Positions 22,467 to 23,161 of a stretch of 23,161 nt of DNA are shown here, in pieces. How positions within the stretch are numbered: position 1 is the first letter of the stretch; each line of letters opens with the position of its first letter. The position numbers and the translations under genes were made by a program. Source of the stretch: Bordetella parapertussis (lineage in GTDB: Bacteria > Pseudomonadota > Gammaproteobacteria > Burkholderiales > CAIKXV01); the NCBI GenBank assembly GCA_945877995.1, contig CAMDXD010000011.1, positions 1 through 23,161 of the forward strand, written 5' to 3'. The notes below the pieces were generated by a model. That model was given only the letters and a program-made list of their open reading frames with translations. It ran no database searches and was not told the origin of the DNA.

Positions 22467-23161
22467 CTGGCAGCGACCAGGTCCACGCGCCGCGAGTTGG
22501 CGTCGGCACCGCCGATCACGAACTCGGGCTTGCGCATGTCGATGCGCGCCACCGGCACGCCGGCCGAAGTCAGTGCATCGCGCACCGCTACGGCGCGGTT
22601 GCGCGCCAGGTCGAGGTTGGCCTGCGGGTTGCCCGTGCGGTCGGTGAAGCCGGACAGCGCGATCTTCACCGAGGCATCGGCCATGGCCGCCTTCACCGCC
22701 TTGTCGATCTCGGCCTTCGCCGCAGCGGAGAGGTCGGACCTGCCGGTGTCGAACAGCACGCGCCCGAGCACGCCCGGCGCCGCCGCCGCGCTGGTCGCAC
22801 CCGTTGCGCCGGTGACCCTGCCCAGTTGCGGGTAGTCACGCAGCATGCTCGCGCCGTACAGCGGCTTGTAGGCTCCCTGATGACAGGTCGCGCAGTTCAC
22901 CTTCGCCACATCGCCGGTCGGGCCCAACTGTGCGGCCGGGAATACCGACGTCAGCGGCTCGATGTACGCGGTGTTGATCTCGCGGGCCATCCGGATGCCG
23001 TGCCAGGCCGTCACGCGCTGCGGTGGCGCACCTTCCCACTTGGCGAAGTTCTGCGTGTTGTGGCAATAGGTGCAGTTCACGCCCAGTCCGTCCGACATGT
23101 GCATCATCAGCGAATAGGTGAACTCGGCCTGCTTGGTCGACGCACGGTTCCCGGTCGGCAG
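22463..23161 (-). CDS. pufC: Photosynthetic reaction-centre cytochrome c subunit with C-terminal OmpA-like domain (5' end outside window)
   Basis: The frame is open to the window edge; 232 residues are visible. The first part is the C half of PufC: axial-ligand helix FTYSLMMHMSD, haem motif CTYCH (visible residues 30-34), WHGIRMAREINTAYIEPLT, and the last haem motif CATCH (90-94) followed by QGAYKPLYGASML. These would be haems 3 and 4 of the tetrahaem subunit that re-reduces the photo-oxidised special pair. After a Gly/Ala/Thr linker (about 105-125), an OmpA-type peptidoglycan-binding domain runs to the end: VLFDTGRSDLS, ALSGFTDRTGNPQANLDLAR and NSRRVDLVAAR. Ordinary PufC proteins end soon after haem 4. 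Upstream pufBALM would lie beyond 23161. Confidence 0.93.
   Translation of the reverse strand: MPTGNRASTKQAEFTYSLMMHMSDGLGVNCTYCHNTQNFAKWEGAPPQRVTAWHGIRMAREINTAYIEPLTSVFPAAQLGPTGDVAKVNCATCHQGAYKPLYGASMLRDYPQLGRVTGATGATSAAAAPGVLGRVLFDTGRSDLSAAAKAEIDKAVKAAMADASVKIALSGFTDRTGNPQANLDLARNRAVAVRDALTSAGVPVARIDMRKPEFVIGGADANSRRVDLVAAR

Noticed and set aside
1..23161. tRNA genes, rRNA genes, CRISPR arrays, insertion sequences, riboswitches
   Set aside because: No clover-leaf-like segment, spaced repeat array, transposase motif or recognised aptamer was seen by eye on either strand; a covariance-model scan was not possible here.

Overview
The window is GC-rich, densely coded DNA that most likely comes from a phototrophic betaproteobacterium of the Rubrivivax/Burkholderiales type. 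Three things point there: carotenoid genes of the spheroidene pathway (crtC, crtD, crtA) packed directly behind a reaction-centre cytochrome gene (pufC); hemA encoding glutamyl-tRNA reductase (the C5 route, not the alphaproteobacterial ALA synthase); and a Bug-type solute-binding protein. The taxon is an inference from gene content; there is no rRNA or tRNA gene in the window.

Layout. 1-1081: 3' part of a MATE efflux gene. 1117-4861: a phosphite locus, with a three-gene ABC importer (ptxA, ptxB, ptxC on the minus strand) divergent from a convincing phosphite dehydrogenase gene, ptxD. The 61-bp gap between the start codons holds a perfect 19-bp palindrome and overlapping divergent promoters. 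4914-7909: a minus-strand operon of a Bug solute-binding protein, a DUF1989 protein, a RidA-family protein and a glutaredoxin-DinB fusion. 7992-9703: a photolyase-like FAD protein with an unusual domain order, behind a small membrane protein. 9978-11417: an MFS transporter and a 50-residue membrane peptide. 11606-14818: hemA-prfA-prmC. 14839-18227: argH, divergent from a LytS/FimS-type histidine kinase and an AlgR-type LytTR regulator. 18263-23161: a minus-strand pufC(-OmpA)-crtA-crtD-crtC-deacetylase operon.

The most notable item is the glutaredoxin-DinB gene at 4914-5696. Its natural ATG overlaps the ridA stop codon (ATGA), but the frame carries a TGA at codon 18, exactly where the first active-site cysteine of glutaredoxin belongs (PG-U-SSC). 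A 7-bp hairpin with a GU-containing loop (AGTTT) starts 15 nt after the TGA and has the geometry of a bacterial SECIS element. I read this as a selenocysteine (UxxC) glutaredoxin fused to a DinB metal-binding domain. A standard gene caller would truncate it to a GTG at 5588 and lose the active site.

How the genes work together: the ptx locus would import phosphite and oxidise it to phosphate. The Bug/DUF1989/RidA/seleno-Grx operon looks like uptake and handling of an unidentified small molecule coupled to thiol/selenol redox chemistry. hemA supplies 5-aminolevulinate for haem and bacteriochlorophyll. The puf-crt genes supply the photosynthetic cytochrome and the spheroidene-type carotenoid steps. 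Two near-identical palindromes sit between convergent gene pairs (1087-1112 and 4877-4904). No CRISPR array, insertion sequence or prophage gene was seen.
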